Shown here piece after piece: positions 18,056-26,187 of a stretch of DNA of 64,000 bases (the stretch's first letter is position 1; the number at the start of each line of letters is the position of its first letter). The position numbers were made by a program, and so were the translations under genes. The notes beneath the pieces are model-generated. The model did not search any database. It was given only the letters and a program-made list of their open reading frames with translations, and was not told the origin of the DNA. The DNA lies in the NCBI RefSeq assembly GCF_017355785.1, contig NZ_JAFEWE010000001.1, positions 62,001 through 126,000 of the forward strand, written 5' to 3'. This DNA is from Desertivirga arenae. Lineage in GTDB: Bacteria > Bacteroidota > Bacteroidia > Sphingobacteriales > Sphingobacteriaceae.

Positions 18056-19221
18056 TGTTTAGCATTAAACGAGTGTTAACGGCAATCCTCCTCATTATAG
18101 TGCTGATCCCGCTATGGATGTGGTTTGCCTGGCTCCTTACTCCTAAAAAGAAAATGGTGGCAGCCATTATTGATAAAACGGTTCTAACCAGCAAAGGACA
18201 AGAACATGTAAGTTTTTCGTGGCTGCTGAACAACAATCGTTTTGCTAAAACTCAAAGTAAGCTTTATCATGCCGGACACGACTATTTCGGTTTTTTTCCG
18301 AAAGCCGAATATCAATATGAATTGAAAGGACTTGAAAGATTCTCTCTCGAAAACCTTGATCAGCTAAGTGATGATGCAGACCTCACTTATTTTACAGACA
18401 CCTACGGGATATACAAAAACGAATGGTATACAAGTGAACAAAGCACAGAACGATCGGGCCTTGTATATGGCGGAATGAGCAAGCGGGATGTCGACTTTCT
18501 ACAACTGATGAAAGATAAACACAAGCTTATCCTCAGTGAATTTAATACGATAGGCTCCCCTACTCCAGATAATATCAGGGCGAAGTTTGAAACTATGTTC
18601 GGAATGAGGTGGTCAGGCTGGACGGCGCGTTATTTTCCTGTTCTTGATACCGTAAAGGATAAGGAACTTCCGTTATGGTTGATCAATAACTACAAACGGG
18701 ACCATCAGGGTAAATGGCCATTTCACAAAGCTGGAATTGCTTTTGTCAGTTCTTCCGACAAAGTAGTGATTCTGGAAGAAGATATTCACTTATCTGATGC
18801 TATGACCTATATAAGATCAAGGGAGGCAGGGAAAGCAAACCTTGATCTACCCGATCTTACTAAATACCCTTTCTGGTTTGATATTATCGTTCCTGATAAA
18901 AGGATAAATACTATCGCGGCAAACTTTGAAATAAATACGACATCTATGGGGCGTCAGGAATTAAAACGCAATGGTATTCCTACAGAAATTCCAGCGGTGA
19001 TCTACCATAAGGGAACAGATTACCAATTCTACTACTTCTCGGGCGACTTTTGCGATAATCCGGTTTCGATGACCAGCTCTTATTTTAAAGGAATTGACTT
19101 TTTTAGTGCCTTGTTCTATAACTCCGATAATAAAGAAGACAGGTCAGGATTTTTCTGGCGATTTTATTACCCTATGATGGATAAAGTACTTTCCGAATAT
19201 TATAGTTCGCTAAAGAAATAA
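18055..19221 (+). CDS. Unrecognised membrane-anchored periplasmic protein of the glycan operon
   Basis: A 388-residue protein I do not recognise. One membrane helix (about 8-29) is followed by PKKK. On the positive-inside rule this leaves the orientation ambiguous, but an uncleaved anchor with the rest in the periplasm is likely. The body is aromatic-rich with a repeated mixed alpha/beta character: LTYFTDTYGIY, GLVYGGMS, LILSEFNTIGSPT, then FGMRWSGWTARYF and KVVILEEDI. The EFNTIGSPT and DTYG stretches recall Rossmann-like domains, but no catalytic motif was identified. It overlaps the barrel gene by 1 nt, so a role in periplasmic modification or transport of the same glycan is likely. Confidence 0.75.
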   Translation: MFSIKRVLTAILLIIVLIPLWMWFAWLLTPKKKMVAAIIDKTVLTSKGQEHVSFSWLLNNNRFAKTQSKLYHAGHDYFGFFPKAEYQYELKGLERFSLENLDQLSDDADLTYFTDTYGIYKNEWYTSEQSTERSGLVYGGMSKRDVDFLQLMKDKHKLILSEFNTIGSPTPDNIRAKFETMFGMRWSGWTARYFPVLDTVKDKELPLWLINNYKRDHQGKWPFHKAGIAFVSSSDKVVILEEDIHLSDAMTYIRSREAGKANLDLPDLTKYPFWFDIIVPDKRINTIAANFEINTTSMGRQELKRNGIPTEIPAVIYHKGTDYQFYYFSGDFCDNPVSMTSSYFKGIDFFSALFYNSDNKEDRSGFFWRFYYPMMDKVLSEYYSSLKK

Positions 19222-19285
19222 ATTAGATTATTAACAGCTTAACTAAAAGCAGCAGTATATTTATAGAATTATTATTGGCTAAATT

Positions 19286-20500
19286 ATGACAATTAAATAC
19301 CCGCTACCGGCTAATGAGTTCGAACGGATTATCAACCTATCCGAATTTGATCTGGATTACACCAATCTTCAGGACTCTTTTGAGAATTTGGCCAGATTAG
19401 CAGCAAAGATCGCAGGGTCTGAAATTTCCCTGGTGAATCTGATTGATACCTATACCCAATGGACTATTTCAAGTCATGGAATTTCGTTGGACCAGATGGG
19501 AAGGGAAGAATCTGTTTGCCAATATACTATTGTAGAAACTGATAAGTTTGAAGTATCTGATCTAACGGCCGATGATCGTTTCAAAAATAAATTTTATGTC
19601 GTAGGCGACCCGCACTTGAAATACTATTATGGAATTCCTCTCAGAACTAAGGAGGGAATTAATATTGGGGCCTTATGTGTAATGGATAAGGAGACCAAAA
19701 TATTAACTCCTGAAAAAACCGAGATGCTCCAAATAATAGCGGAGGAGGTGGTTAACCGATTGAAGGCATTCAAAGCAATCGCACAACTTCAGGCAGCTTT
19801 AAAAGAATCGAATGAAACGAAGAAACGTATTGTTCATGACGTTAGAGGACCATTAGCAGGTATTATTGGCTTAACAGAGATAATAGCAGAACAAGGAGAC
19901 AGCAACAAGATTGAAGAGGTAATGGAATTCATTAATTTGATCAATAAAAGCAGCAGCTCCATTTTAGACCTTGCTAATGAGATTCTTACCTCTGAAAAGA
20001 AATTAGAAAAGGCACCTGCCTTAAAGGCCGACGAGTATAACCAACTGGTATTGAAAGAGAAGCTTTTACAACTGTATACGCCACAAGCGATGAACAAGAA
20101 CATCAAGTTTGAAGTTCATACGGCGGCAGATACAGAAGTAATTCCTTTTTCCAAAAACAAGTTGCTTCAGATCATCGGCAATTTAATTTCGAACGCGATT
20201 AAATTCACACCAGAGGGTGGACAAGTTGTGGTTGATCTGAAACTTAAAATAGGAACGCATACTAATGATCTTATTATCCAGGTAAGGGATACAGGCATTG
20301 GACTAAGTCAGGAGTCCATCGATGCTGTTGTAAAAGGTCAGGGAAGTTCAACGAACGGAACTGAAGGAGAAATAGGCTTTGGATTTGGATTGGCGCTTGT
20401 GAAACATCTTGTAGAAACCCTTGATGGGATCCTCAACATAAACTCTATTCCTGGAAAAGAAACAATCTTCGAAATAAGCTTGCCTCAACCGCAGAAATAA
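19286..20500 (+). CDS. GAF-domain sensor histidine kinase
   Basis: A 404-residue soluble kinase. An N-terminal GAF domain (about 20-165, including SVCQYTIVE and YYYGIPLRTKEGINIGALCVMD) is followed by a dimerisation helix with phospho-acceptor H184 in RIVHDVRGPL. The HATPase domain then shows the N box NLISNAIKFTPEGG, G1 box DTGIGL and G2 box GFGFGLALVKHL. No membrane segment is present, so the signal is cytoplasmic. It follows the unknown gene by 64 nt and precedes a strong terminator, closing the operon that begins with a lone receiver. It is the obvious candidate to phosphorylate that receiver, an inference from position. Confidence 0.92.
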   Translation: MTIKYPLPANEFERIINLSEFDLDYTNLQDSFENLARLAAKIAGSEISLVNLIDTYTQWTISSHGISLDQMGREESVCQYTIVETDKFEVSDLTADDRFKNKFYVVGDPHLKYYYGIPLRTKEGINIGALCVMDKETKILTPEKTEMLQIIAEEVVNRLKAFKAIAQLQAALKESNETKKRIVHDVRGPLAGIIGLTEIIAEQGDSNKIEEVMEFINLINKSSSSILDLANEILTSEKKLEKAPALKADEYNQLVLKEKLLQLYTPQAMNKNIKFEVHTAADTEVIPFSKNKLLQIIGNLISNAIKFTPEGGQVVVDLKLKIGTHTNDLIIQVRDTGIGLSQESIDAVVKGQGSSTNGTEGEIGFGFGLALVKHLVETLDGILNINSIPGKETIFEISLPQPQK

Positions 20501-20506
20501 ATGAAG

Positions 20507-20548
20507 AAAAGCTTTAACTTTTTTAATAAGAGAAGTTAAAGCTTTTTT
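20507..20548. terminator. Strong bidirectional terminator after the glycan operon
   Basis: A perfect 14-bp stem (20507-20520 with 20533-20546) with a T-run on the right and an A-rich left arm. It ends the operon on the + strand and abuts the remnant gene on the - strand. Confidence 0.88.
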
Positions 20549-20717
20549 AATACGGTGATAATTTAGATATTTCCTTTTTCAGCGATTTTTTTTCATTCTC
20601 CGTATTACTAAGAGTTATTGAATTCATCCAATTGCTCATTATTTCCTGCATCTGCTCAGGTGAAGGCTGACCGCCAGGGTTAGCACTGTTTCTAAAGATT
20701 AAAACAAATTCTTTCAT
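20547..20717 (-). pseudogene. Truncated YCII-related domain protein remnant
   Basis: A 56-codon frame from ATG 20717. Its first 30 residues (MKEFVLIFRNSANPGG, then QPSPEQMQEIMSNWM) closely resemble the start of YCII/DGPF-domain proteins, which run to about 100-120 residues. After residue 32 the similarity ends and a lysine/glutamate-rich tail reaches a stop inside the terminator hairpin. The conserved mid-domain is missing, so this is probably a gene truncated by a deletion whose breakpoint lies near 20620. It could still be expressed as a short peptide. Confidence 0.6.
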
Positions 20718-20960
20718 GATATTAATAATTTACCCAATGACGATCTTGTCTTTAAGATGGGGACATTAATTCAATTTTTAAAATAAGTTCTCTTCAAAAT
20801 ACTATTTCATAAGCGCTCATCGCATTCCGTTCTAATGGTCTTTGTTCAATAATGCGGGAAATAAGGTTGATGAAGGAATAATTTAAAAAAAATTTAACAT
20901 TGATCCTAAAGCATTTAGGGAAAAACACAGTGTTAAATAAGCAGAAAAGCATTTTTCAAT

Positions 20961-20990
20961 TTGGAGGTGAACACCTTTTTTGTACTTTTG
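20961..20990 (+). promoter_or_regulatory. Bacteroidota-type promoter of tRNA-Ser
   Basis: TTG (20961-20963), exactly 19 bp of spacer, then TACTTTTG (20983-20990). This is a full match to the TTG-N19-TAnnTTTG promoter of Bacteroidota, placing the start of transcription at or just before the tRNA. Confidence 0.85.
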
Positions 20991-20995
20991 CCCCC

Positions 20996-21080
20996 GGAGA
21001 GTTGGCAGAGTGGTCGATTGCGGCAGTCTTGAAAACTGTTGACTGTAACAGGTCCGGGGGTTCGAATCCCTCACTCTCCG
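20996..21080 (+). tRNA. tRNA-Ser (anticodon TGA)
   Basis: An 85-nt class II tRNA. The acceptor stem GGAGAGT pairs with ACTCTCC and G is the discriminator base. The D arm is recognisable, and the anticodon stem GCAGT/ACTGT encloses the loop CTTGAAA with anticodon TGA. A long variable arm, as expected for serine, and a TTCGAAT T-loop follow. CCA is not encoded. Confidence 0.95.
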
Positions 21081-21084
21081 CGAA

Positions 21085-21111
21085 GAAAGGCATCCTTATG
21101 GGATGCCTTTC
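21085..21111 (+). terminator. Hairpin directly after tRNA-Ser
   Basis: A perfect 11-bp stem (21085-21095 with 21101-21111) with a 5-nt loop begins 4 nt after the tRNA. It has only a short T-run inside the right arm, but its position suggests a terminator or processing signal. Confidence 0.6.
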
Positions 21112-21120
21112 GTGCGTTAG

Positions 21121-21216
21121 GAGGGATTCGAACCAGAAGGGTAGGCCTGGGTTCGAACTATCTCTCGAACGGGTATAGCCAGGCATCGAGCGAGTGAGAA
21201 ATCACTCACTCTCCGC
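21121..21216. repeat. Partial inverted and direct copies of the tRNA-Ser 3' end
   Basis: Bases 21121-21134 are an exact 14-nt reverse complement of the tRNA T-arm (21059-21072). Bases 21205-21216 are an exact 12-nt direct copy of the acceptor end plus one flanking base (21070-21081). They could be the remains of a duplicated tRNA or of an element that recombined at the tRNA 3' end. No integrase is nearby. Confidence 0.55.
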
Positions 21217-21221
21217 CAAAT

Positions 21222-21323
21222 AAAATGCTGCCCGAAGGGTGGCATTTTTTGTTTACGGTGAGCCGAGTTTACTCGGGCGAGCAGATAAACAAAAAATGCC
21301 AGGGAGCGTAGCGACCAGCATTT
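21222..21323. repeat. Nested palindromic element downstream of tRNA-Ser
   Basis: Four inverted repeats overlap or nest here. One hairpin at 21222-21250 looks like a terminator ending in a T-run. A 15-bp perfect inverted repeat (21241-21255 with 21286-21300) encloses a small CCGAG/CTCGG hairpin. An outer 8-bp pair (21223-21230 with 21316-21323) surrounds them. The nesting resembles a REP/MITE-like unit more than a simple terminator. Confidence 0.6.
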
Positions 21324-21680
21324 GATTTGAAGCCACCCCCTCTAAGGGATCAACGAAGTTAATCCCTGCAACAAAAGCCTTATCTCCTCATTCCTACTCT
21401 CCTAAGTACCCAAAACAAGTATAAACCCCCACCCCTACCGTTTAACTACCTGTTTAGATCATTTCAGAAACAGAAAGGTAGCTTACAAGTTGTTGCTACA
21501 AAGCTATTCCCTATGAATAATGCACTTTTTAAAAATATGATCCCCAATAATCTCTTACTTGCTAAGACCACCCTAATCTTGAAAAGCAATAAGGAAAACA
21601 GATCACAATCGAAGAGCTTCAAAGCCAGATGGAAGTTCGTACATCCGAATTAAAAACGCAAAACTATACATACCAAAACC
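21324..21680. other. Gene-free region upstream of the NarL-type regulator
   Basis: No intact gene. A hairpin (AGGGAT at 21345-21350 with ATCCCT at 21362-21367) continues the palindromic zone. From about 21611 to 21680 one frame reads like a kinase-type coiled coil (EELQSQMEVRTSELKTQN), but a stop lies a few codons upstream. It is probably a decayed gene end. Confidence 0.45.
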
Positions 21681-22322
21681 ATGAAAAACATAATAATAGC
21701 AATTAATCCAAAGGAGGAAAGAGACCTTTTAAGAAGATTGCTGGAAACAAACACAAACCTTGGAATAATCAGAGATGCTAATTCTTTGGAAGACGTTATA
21801 TTGATGGCAGAAACAGGAATAGCAGGTATTGCGGTAATTGAAAGCGACCTAAGTCAGGAAGACGAAATTTTGAGATTACGGAAACTACACTACCGCCATC
21901 CGGACCTACAAGCAATAGTAGTATCGGATAATGATCATCAACAAACCGTTAAAAAAGCTTTTGAAATAGGTGTAAAAGCCTATCTGCTAAAAGATTGTAG
22001 CGTTGAAGAACTTCATTTCGCAGTAGATCAGGTTGCTAAAGGACGGATTTATGTTTGTTCTGTCCTCGGGCTTAAATTTATGAAGCAGACGAGCCCGCTA
22101 GCAAATTCGGAAGATACAGCGGTAAACCTGACCAGCAGGGAGCTTGAGGTTCTTACTCTTATTGCAGAGGGTTATACTAATTACCAGATAGCAGACAAGT
22201 TATTCACAAGTCGTAGAACTGTAGAAGGTCATAGACTAAGCCTAAGCCGTAAGCTTGGGGTAAAAAACTCAGCACAGATGATCAAAGTAGCGTATAAAAG
22301 CGGCTTAATCGAGGCAGCTTAA
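21681..22322 (+). CDS. NarL/FixJ-type response regulator with LuxR HTH
   Basis: A 213-residue protein: receiver-like domain 1-120, linker, and LuxR-type helix-turn-helix at about 148-205 (LTSRELEVLTLIAEGYTNYQIADKLFTSRRTVEGHR). The HTH is canonical and should bind DNA. The receiver is atypical: the usual acidic pair near the N-terminus is replaced by N9-P10. D56 sits where the phosphoacceptor is expected and K104 is kept. Phosphorylation may therefore be weak or absent. No kinase gene is adjacent. Its targets are unknown. Confidence 0.88.
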   Translation: MKNIIIAINPKEERDLLRRLLETNTNLGIIRDANSLEDVILMAETGIAGIAVIESDLSQEDEILRLRKLHYRHPDLQAIVVSDNDHQQTVKKAFEIGVKAYLLKDCSVEELHFAVDQVAKGRIYVCSVLGLKFMKQTSPLANSEDTAVNLTSRELEVLTLIAEGYTNYQIADKLFTSRRTVEGHRLSLSRKLGVKNSAQMIKVAYKSGLIEAA

Positions 22323-22491
22323 AATAAGGGTACCCTTTTACAGCAATTGAAAATACTGCTATAAGGTGATTGAAATAATACTCCTTGTAGCGGTATCTTT
22401 TCAGGTGAATGGGTAAACTTAACTCCCAATCTTCAAAGCCGGACTATGTAGTATTTGCAGAGACTTTTGTATAGAAAATTCCATAAGGCTT

Positions 22492-23091
22492 TTATTCTTC
22501 CTTTTTTTTATCTTCCAGATATTCGTCGGTGAAGTGCTTTTTTTGCTTCGGCTCTGAGAACCTCTCTGAGTTATACATTGCCGATTGCCCCTTAGGAATA
22601 GAAAGAGAACTCCAGGACGACGCGCACATCTTACCAATAAACACAATCTGACCAATATGATAACTGTAATGGGCGAGCTGGCGGTTGATTGCCTCCATAA
22701 CTGTATGTCCCTGATTACGTATGTAGATCAGCTGTGCAAGATTTTCATTGCTTAAAGAGTACAAGGTGTCAAAAAACACTTTCCACCCTTCATTCCACTT
22801 CGTGATCATATCATCCTTGTTCATTACATCATTAAAAAATTCAGCTTCACGATCACGCCATTCTTTCTCACCATCACTTGTTAGAAAATCTGTCCAGCGA
22901 CTTAACATATTCCCCCAAAGGTGTTTTACGATGGTGGCAATACTATTGCTCTCTTCATTGTATTGCCAGAACAATTTCTCTTCCGGTACCTGGGAAAAAG
23001 TTTTCTCTCCAAGCATTTTATAATATTCGAACTGTTTTATTACGCTCTCAAGGTATCCGCTATCCATAACGATTTTTAACAAGTTTAACAT
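22492..23091 (-). CDS. DinB/DUF1572-family four-helix protein
   Basis: A 199-residue soluble protein of the DinB-like superfamily, probably the DUF1572 group. Characteristic features are IATIVKHLWGNMLSRWTDFLTSDGEKEWRDRE with the first metal-type histidine, and the late NRQLAHYSYHIGQIVFIGKM with a pair of histidines four residues apart. The three histidines form a metal site in the superfamily. Some relatives are thiol-dependent transferases, but no substrate can be assigned. The C-terminal tail is very lysine- and glutamate-rich. The gene is monocistronic. Confidence 0.85.
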   Translation of the reverse strand: MLNLLKIVMDSGYLESVIKQFEYYKMLGEKTFSQVPEEKLFWQYNEESNSIATIVKHLWGNMLSRWTDFLTSDGEKEWRDREAEFFNDVMNKDDMITKWNEGWKVFFDTLYSLSNENLAQLIYIRNQGHTVMEAINRQLAHYSYHIGQIVFIGKMCASSWSSLSIPKGQSAMYNSERFSEPKQKKHFTDEYLEDKKKEE

Positions 23092-23185
23092 GTCTTAATT
23101 ATCTCGCAGAAGTCTTTTCAAAGTTGCAGGAATACTTAGAAAAATAGTTACTGTAATAGGTCAACAACTTTCTCTAGTCGCTCAT

Positions 23186-24013
23186 TTAAACAGGAAACTG
23201 ACTGGGAGAACAGCCAAAATACTTTTTAAATTCGTTGCTAAAGGCTGCAAGGTTGGCGTATCCCAATTCTGTATAAATCTCAGAAGGTCGCTTCTGAAGG
23301 GAAAGCAGAAAGCGGGCTTTATCCATTTTCATCTGCTGAAAATATCTTTGAGGGGACATTTTATAGGTACTCATGAAATGTCTTTTAAAGGTGGAGACGC
23401 TCATATCGCATAAAAACGCCAACTCATCAATACTTAAACCTTTATTTAAATTCAGGCTTACCACCTGTCGAAGCTTAATTTCCGTCTTATCATTAAAGGC
23501 CTGGAGAACGAAAGCTTTGAACTGATCAGGGTATCTTACACTCACATACATGAGAAGTTCACGAGCTTTTAATTCATCCATTTCTGAATTACCCTGTCTG
23601 CGCAACAATTGCAAAGATTCACAGAAGTTATTGATGAACGGATCCTTTTCGAATTTGCAGATCCCTTTGGCTTGATCAAGATTAGTTTTTGAACACAGAC
23701 TTGTTGCTGCATAGTCAGACAATACCTTGTTACTAAAAAAAATAAGAATAGCTTCATATTCCTTATTCTCGGCAACCCTCTCAGACATTAAAGTACTTCC
23801 ACTGCTTAGCAGTAGAATATCCCGATCTGTGATCAATTCTTTACCTTCTGCTGTTTGAACTTCTTTGACTCCAATCTGCAACAGGCAAAACATATTTGTG
23901 GTAAAGATTACTTTGTTCCTTATGGAAGACCTGTTATTGGAATAAAAATAGATCCGGCAGTCGGTAACTTCTATTCCGAAATCCTGAGGTAAGGTAAAGA
24001 TGTCTTTATCCAT
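23186..24013 (-). CDS. AraC-family transcriptional regulator
   Basis: A 275-residue regulator. The N-terminal 150 residues form a cupin-like effector region without a recognisable ligand motif. The C-terminal double helix-turn-helix (about 170-272) includes GLSIDELAFLCDMSVSTFKRHFMSTYKMSPQRYFQQMKMDKARFLL and the second helix pair IYTELGYANLAAFSNEFKKYFGCSPSQF. It reads away from a small hypothetical gene and has no obvious metabolic partner. Its target genes are unknown. Confidence 0.9.
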   Translation of the reverse strand: MDKDIFTLPQDFGIEVTDCRIYFYSNNRSSIRNKVIFTTNMFCLLQIGVKEVQTAEGKELITDRDILLLSSGSTLMSERVAENKEYEAILIFFSNKVLSDYAATSLCSKTNLDQAKGICKFEKDPFINNFCESLQLLRRQGNSEMDELKARELLMYVSVRYPDQFKAFVLQAFNDKTEIKLRQVVSLNLNKGLSIDELAFLCDMSVSTFKRHFMSTYKMSPQRYFQQMKMDKARFLLSLQKRPSEIYTELGYANLAAFSNEFKKYFGCSPSQFPV

Positions 24014-24092
24014 AGCAATGTAAAGCTAAGTATTATAGAAACCTTCCGGAACTGCTATTTGAATTTGTTATTGAAAGAAAATTGATCGCAAT

Positions 24093-24124
24093 AAAAAGCC
24101 CTGTAGCTATGAGAGCAGCAGGGC
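24093..24124 (-). terminator. Terminator on the - strand upstream of the araC-type gene
   Basis: The stem GCCCTG/CAGGGC (24098-24103 with 24119-24124), with extra pairing inside, is followed on the - strand by five T residues. It would end the transcript of the small gene at 24264-24500. Confidence 0.65.
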
Positions 24125-24263
24125 AACCTAAACCTTATCACAATTTGTACAAATATAAAAAAACGTAAGCCAACAAAGTCGGCCCAGATTGTCAAAGTAT
24201 TGCTATTAAAATTTCTCATGCAGGTAATGCAAGGAGTATTTTTAGTACAAAGAACCCGGTATA

Positions 24264-24500
24264 TTATTGAGAGCCTACTCTAAAGAATTTGCAATTTTCC
24301 CAATCACTAATAGTTTTCGGTAAAACCTGGCCATCCTCGAATTTTATGTAAATAAGATTAGCCTGATAATCGAGTGATGATACAACAAATAAGCTTTCTC
24401 CATAGTACAAAAGATCCCCCTCTTGCACGGTATTTATGTCTAAAATGGGCTTCACAGCTGAAAATAAAGGCTGAAAGTACGAAGTAGATGGAACTATCAA
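24264..24500 (-). CDS. Small hypothetical protein
   Basis: A 78-residue frame. The composition looks protein-like: after a hydrophobic start it reads VQEGDLLYYGESLFVVSSLDYQANLIYIKFEDGQVLPKT, resembling a small beta-barrel (SH3- or Tudor-like) fold. There is no signal peptide. It has its own downstream terminator, which supports transcription. I do not recognise the family. Confidence 0.5.
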   Translation of the reverse strand: MIVPSTSYFQPLFSAVKPILDINTVQEGDLLYYGESLFVVSSLDYQANLIYIKFEDGQVLPKTISDWENCKFFRVGSQ

Positions 24501-24681
24501 TTAACTAAAAGTAAAATTTGAAACGATTTTAAATAACCATTTTGTAAAACAAAACAGAGGATCTGGTCCTGGGACAAACATTTTCAGAAGAAAAATCTGG
24601 TAAGTTGCAAGGAGTCAGAGGATAAAACAAAAAACAGTTTACTTTTAACACCCCTGATTCTGATACCGGCGCTCAATTTTC

Positions 24682-24689
24682 TATTTTTG
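24682..24689 (+). promoter_or_regulatory. Probable -7 element of the first cobalamin operon
   Basis: TATTTTTG fits TAnnTTTG and lies 23 nt before the cobQ start. The -33 region is only a partial match. No cobalamin riboswitch motif was found in the 212 bp upstream of cobQ. Confidence 0.5.
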
Positions 24690-24712
24690 CCGCAGCTTAG
24701 CTAAAGCTTTAA

Positions 24713-26185
24713 ATGGAAAAAAAGGTAGTCTTAAAACCCATTATGTTTGTTGGTACTTCTTCCGATGTTGGAAAAAGTGTGATCACGGCGGGCTTCTGCC
24801 GCATCTTTAAGCAGGATGGCTTCTCTCCTGCTCCTTTTAAGGCACAAAACATGTCGCTTAACAGCTTCGCCACTCCAGATGGCTTTGAAATTGGAAGAGC
24901 GCAGGCTGTACAAGCAGAAGCTGCAGGCATTTCTTGCCATACTGATATGAATCCGGTGCTACTTAAACCAACATCTGATTCCAGTTCGCAGGTAGTGCTG
25001 CATGGAAAACCGGTTGGAAACATGTCGGCCAGGGACTATTTTAAGGCTGAAGGGCGCGAAAAGCTTTTCCAGGAAGTCACCGCCTCTTTTAGGCGTTTAG
25101 CTTCTGATTACATGCCTATAGTACTTGAAGGTGCAGGAAGCATTTCAGAATTGAACCTAAAGCATCGTGACATCACCAATATGAGAATGGCAAAGGAAGC
25201 AGGCGCCGCCACTTTCCTGGTTACAGACATTGAGCGAGGTGGAGTTTTTGCGAGCTTATATGGAACTATGGCATTACTCGAACCCGAGGAAAAAGCATTG
25301 ATAAAGGGAATCATAATCAATAAATTCCGCGGCGATAGTGCCTTGTTTGAAGAAGGAAGGGTTATGATCGAAAAGCTTTGCGGAGTACCTGTGGTCGGGA
25401 TCCTTCCCTACTTCAAGGATATTGTGATTGAAGAGGAAGACTCAGTATCCCTAAAACAGAAACTGAATAAAGCCTCCGGGGATAAAGTAAATATTGCTGT
25501 TATTCTCTTAAACCGTCTCTCTAACTTTACTGACTTCAGTCGCCTTGAAAATGATCCGAGAGCTAGCGTTTACTATACCATTGATCCTGAAGAAATAGGC
25601 AAGGCAGATATCATTATCCTGCCAGGAAGCAAAAACACCATTGAGGATACGATAGCTATTAAAAATAATGGCGTTGCACAGGCTGTTATGCAGGGCTTTA
25701 AAGATGGTAAAACCATTATAGGGATTTGCGGAGGGTACCAAATGCTAGGGGAATCTATAGACGACCCTTACGGGATAGAAAGCAGTATTAGTTCTACCGC
25801 AGGACTTGGAATACTTCCTGTTAAGACTATTCTGCATTCGGAAAAAGTAACTAAACAGTCTACTTTCAGATTTCAAGAGCTGAATAATGAATGTTTGGGG
25901 TATGAGATCCATATGGGAGAAACAAGCACAGAGAAGGCACGTCCCCTTAATTTTCTCAGCGATGGCAGAGTAGATGGCTACTTTCTTAACGAGCGATGCT
26001 GGGGAACGTATATGCATGGCATCCTTGATAATCCTGCAGTAATTAATCATCTGCTAAAACCATACACCGACTTAGAAAACATCATGGACTACCAGGAATT
26101 CAAAGATCTGCAATATAACCGGCTGGCTGATCTGATCAGGAATCATCTCGACATGAAGTTCATTTATCAAACTTTAGAAAGCTAA
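24713..26185 (+). CDS. cobQ: Cobyric acid synthase CobQ/CbiP
   Basis: A 490-residue ATP- and glutamine-dependent amidase. It converts (adenosyl)cobyrinic acid a,c-diamide to cobyric acid by amidating the b, d, e and g carboxylates. The N-terminal ATPase domain shows FVGTSSDVGKSVITAGF and the CobQ-specific FKAQNMSLNS, then VLEGAGSISELNL. The C-terminal glutaminase domain has nucleophile C339 in GICGGYQMLG and H435 in TYMHGILDN. Length is normal. It is the first gene of a tightly spaced run (cobD-like, cbiB, NTPase, cbiA), 2 nt ahead of the next. Confidence 0.96.
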   Translation: MEKKVVLKPIMFVGTSSDVGKSVITAGFCRIFKQDGFSPAPFKAQNMSLNSFATPDGFEIGRAQAVQAEAAGISCHTDMNPVLLKPTSDSSSQVVLHGKPVGNMSARDYFKAEGREKLFQEVTASFRRLASDYMPIVLEGAGSISELNLKHRDITNMRMAKEAGAATFLVTDIERGGVFASLYGTMALLEPEEKALIKGIIINKFRGDSALFEEGRVMIEKLCGVPVVGILPYFKDIVIEEEDSVSLKQKLNKASGDKVNIAVILLNRLSNFTDFSRLENDPRASVYYTIDPEEIGKADIIILPGSKNTIEDTIAIKNNGVAQAVMQGFKDGKTIIGICGGYQMLGESIDDPYGIESSISSTAGLGILPVKTILHSEKVTKQSTFRFQELNNECLGYEIHMGETSTEKARPLNFLSDGRVDGYFLNERCWGTYMHGILDNPAVINHLLKPYTDLENIMDYQEFKDLQYNRLADLIRNHLDMKFIYQTLES

Positions 26186-26187
26186 CC

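Noticed and set aside
21059-21216. attL/attR pair of an integrated element at tRNA-Ser
   Set aside because: The direct match is only 12 nt over about 135 bp and there is no integrase or cargo between.
24500-24712. Cobalamin riboswitch upstream of cobQ
   Set aside because: No B12-box or closing AAGxCAGAAGACC-type motif could be found in this gap.
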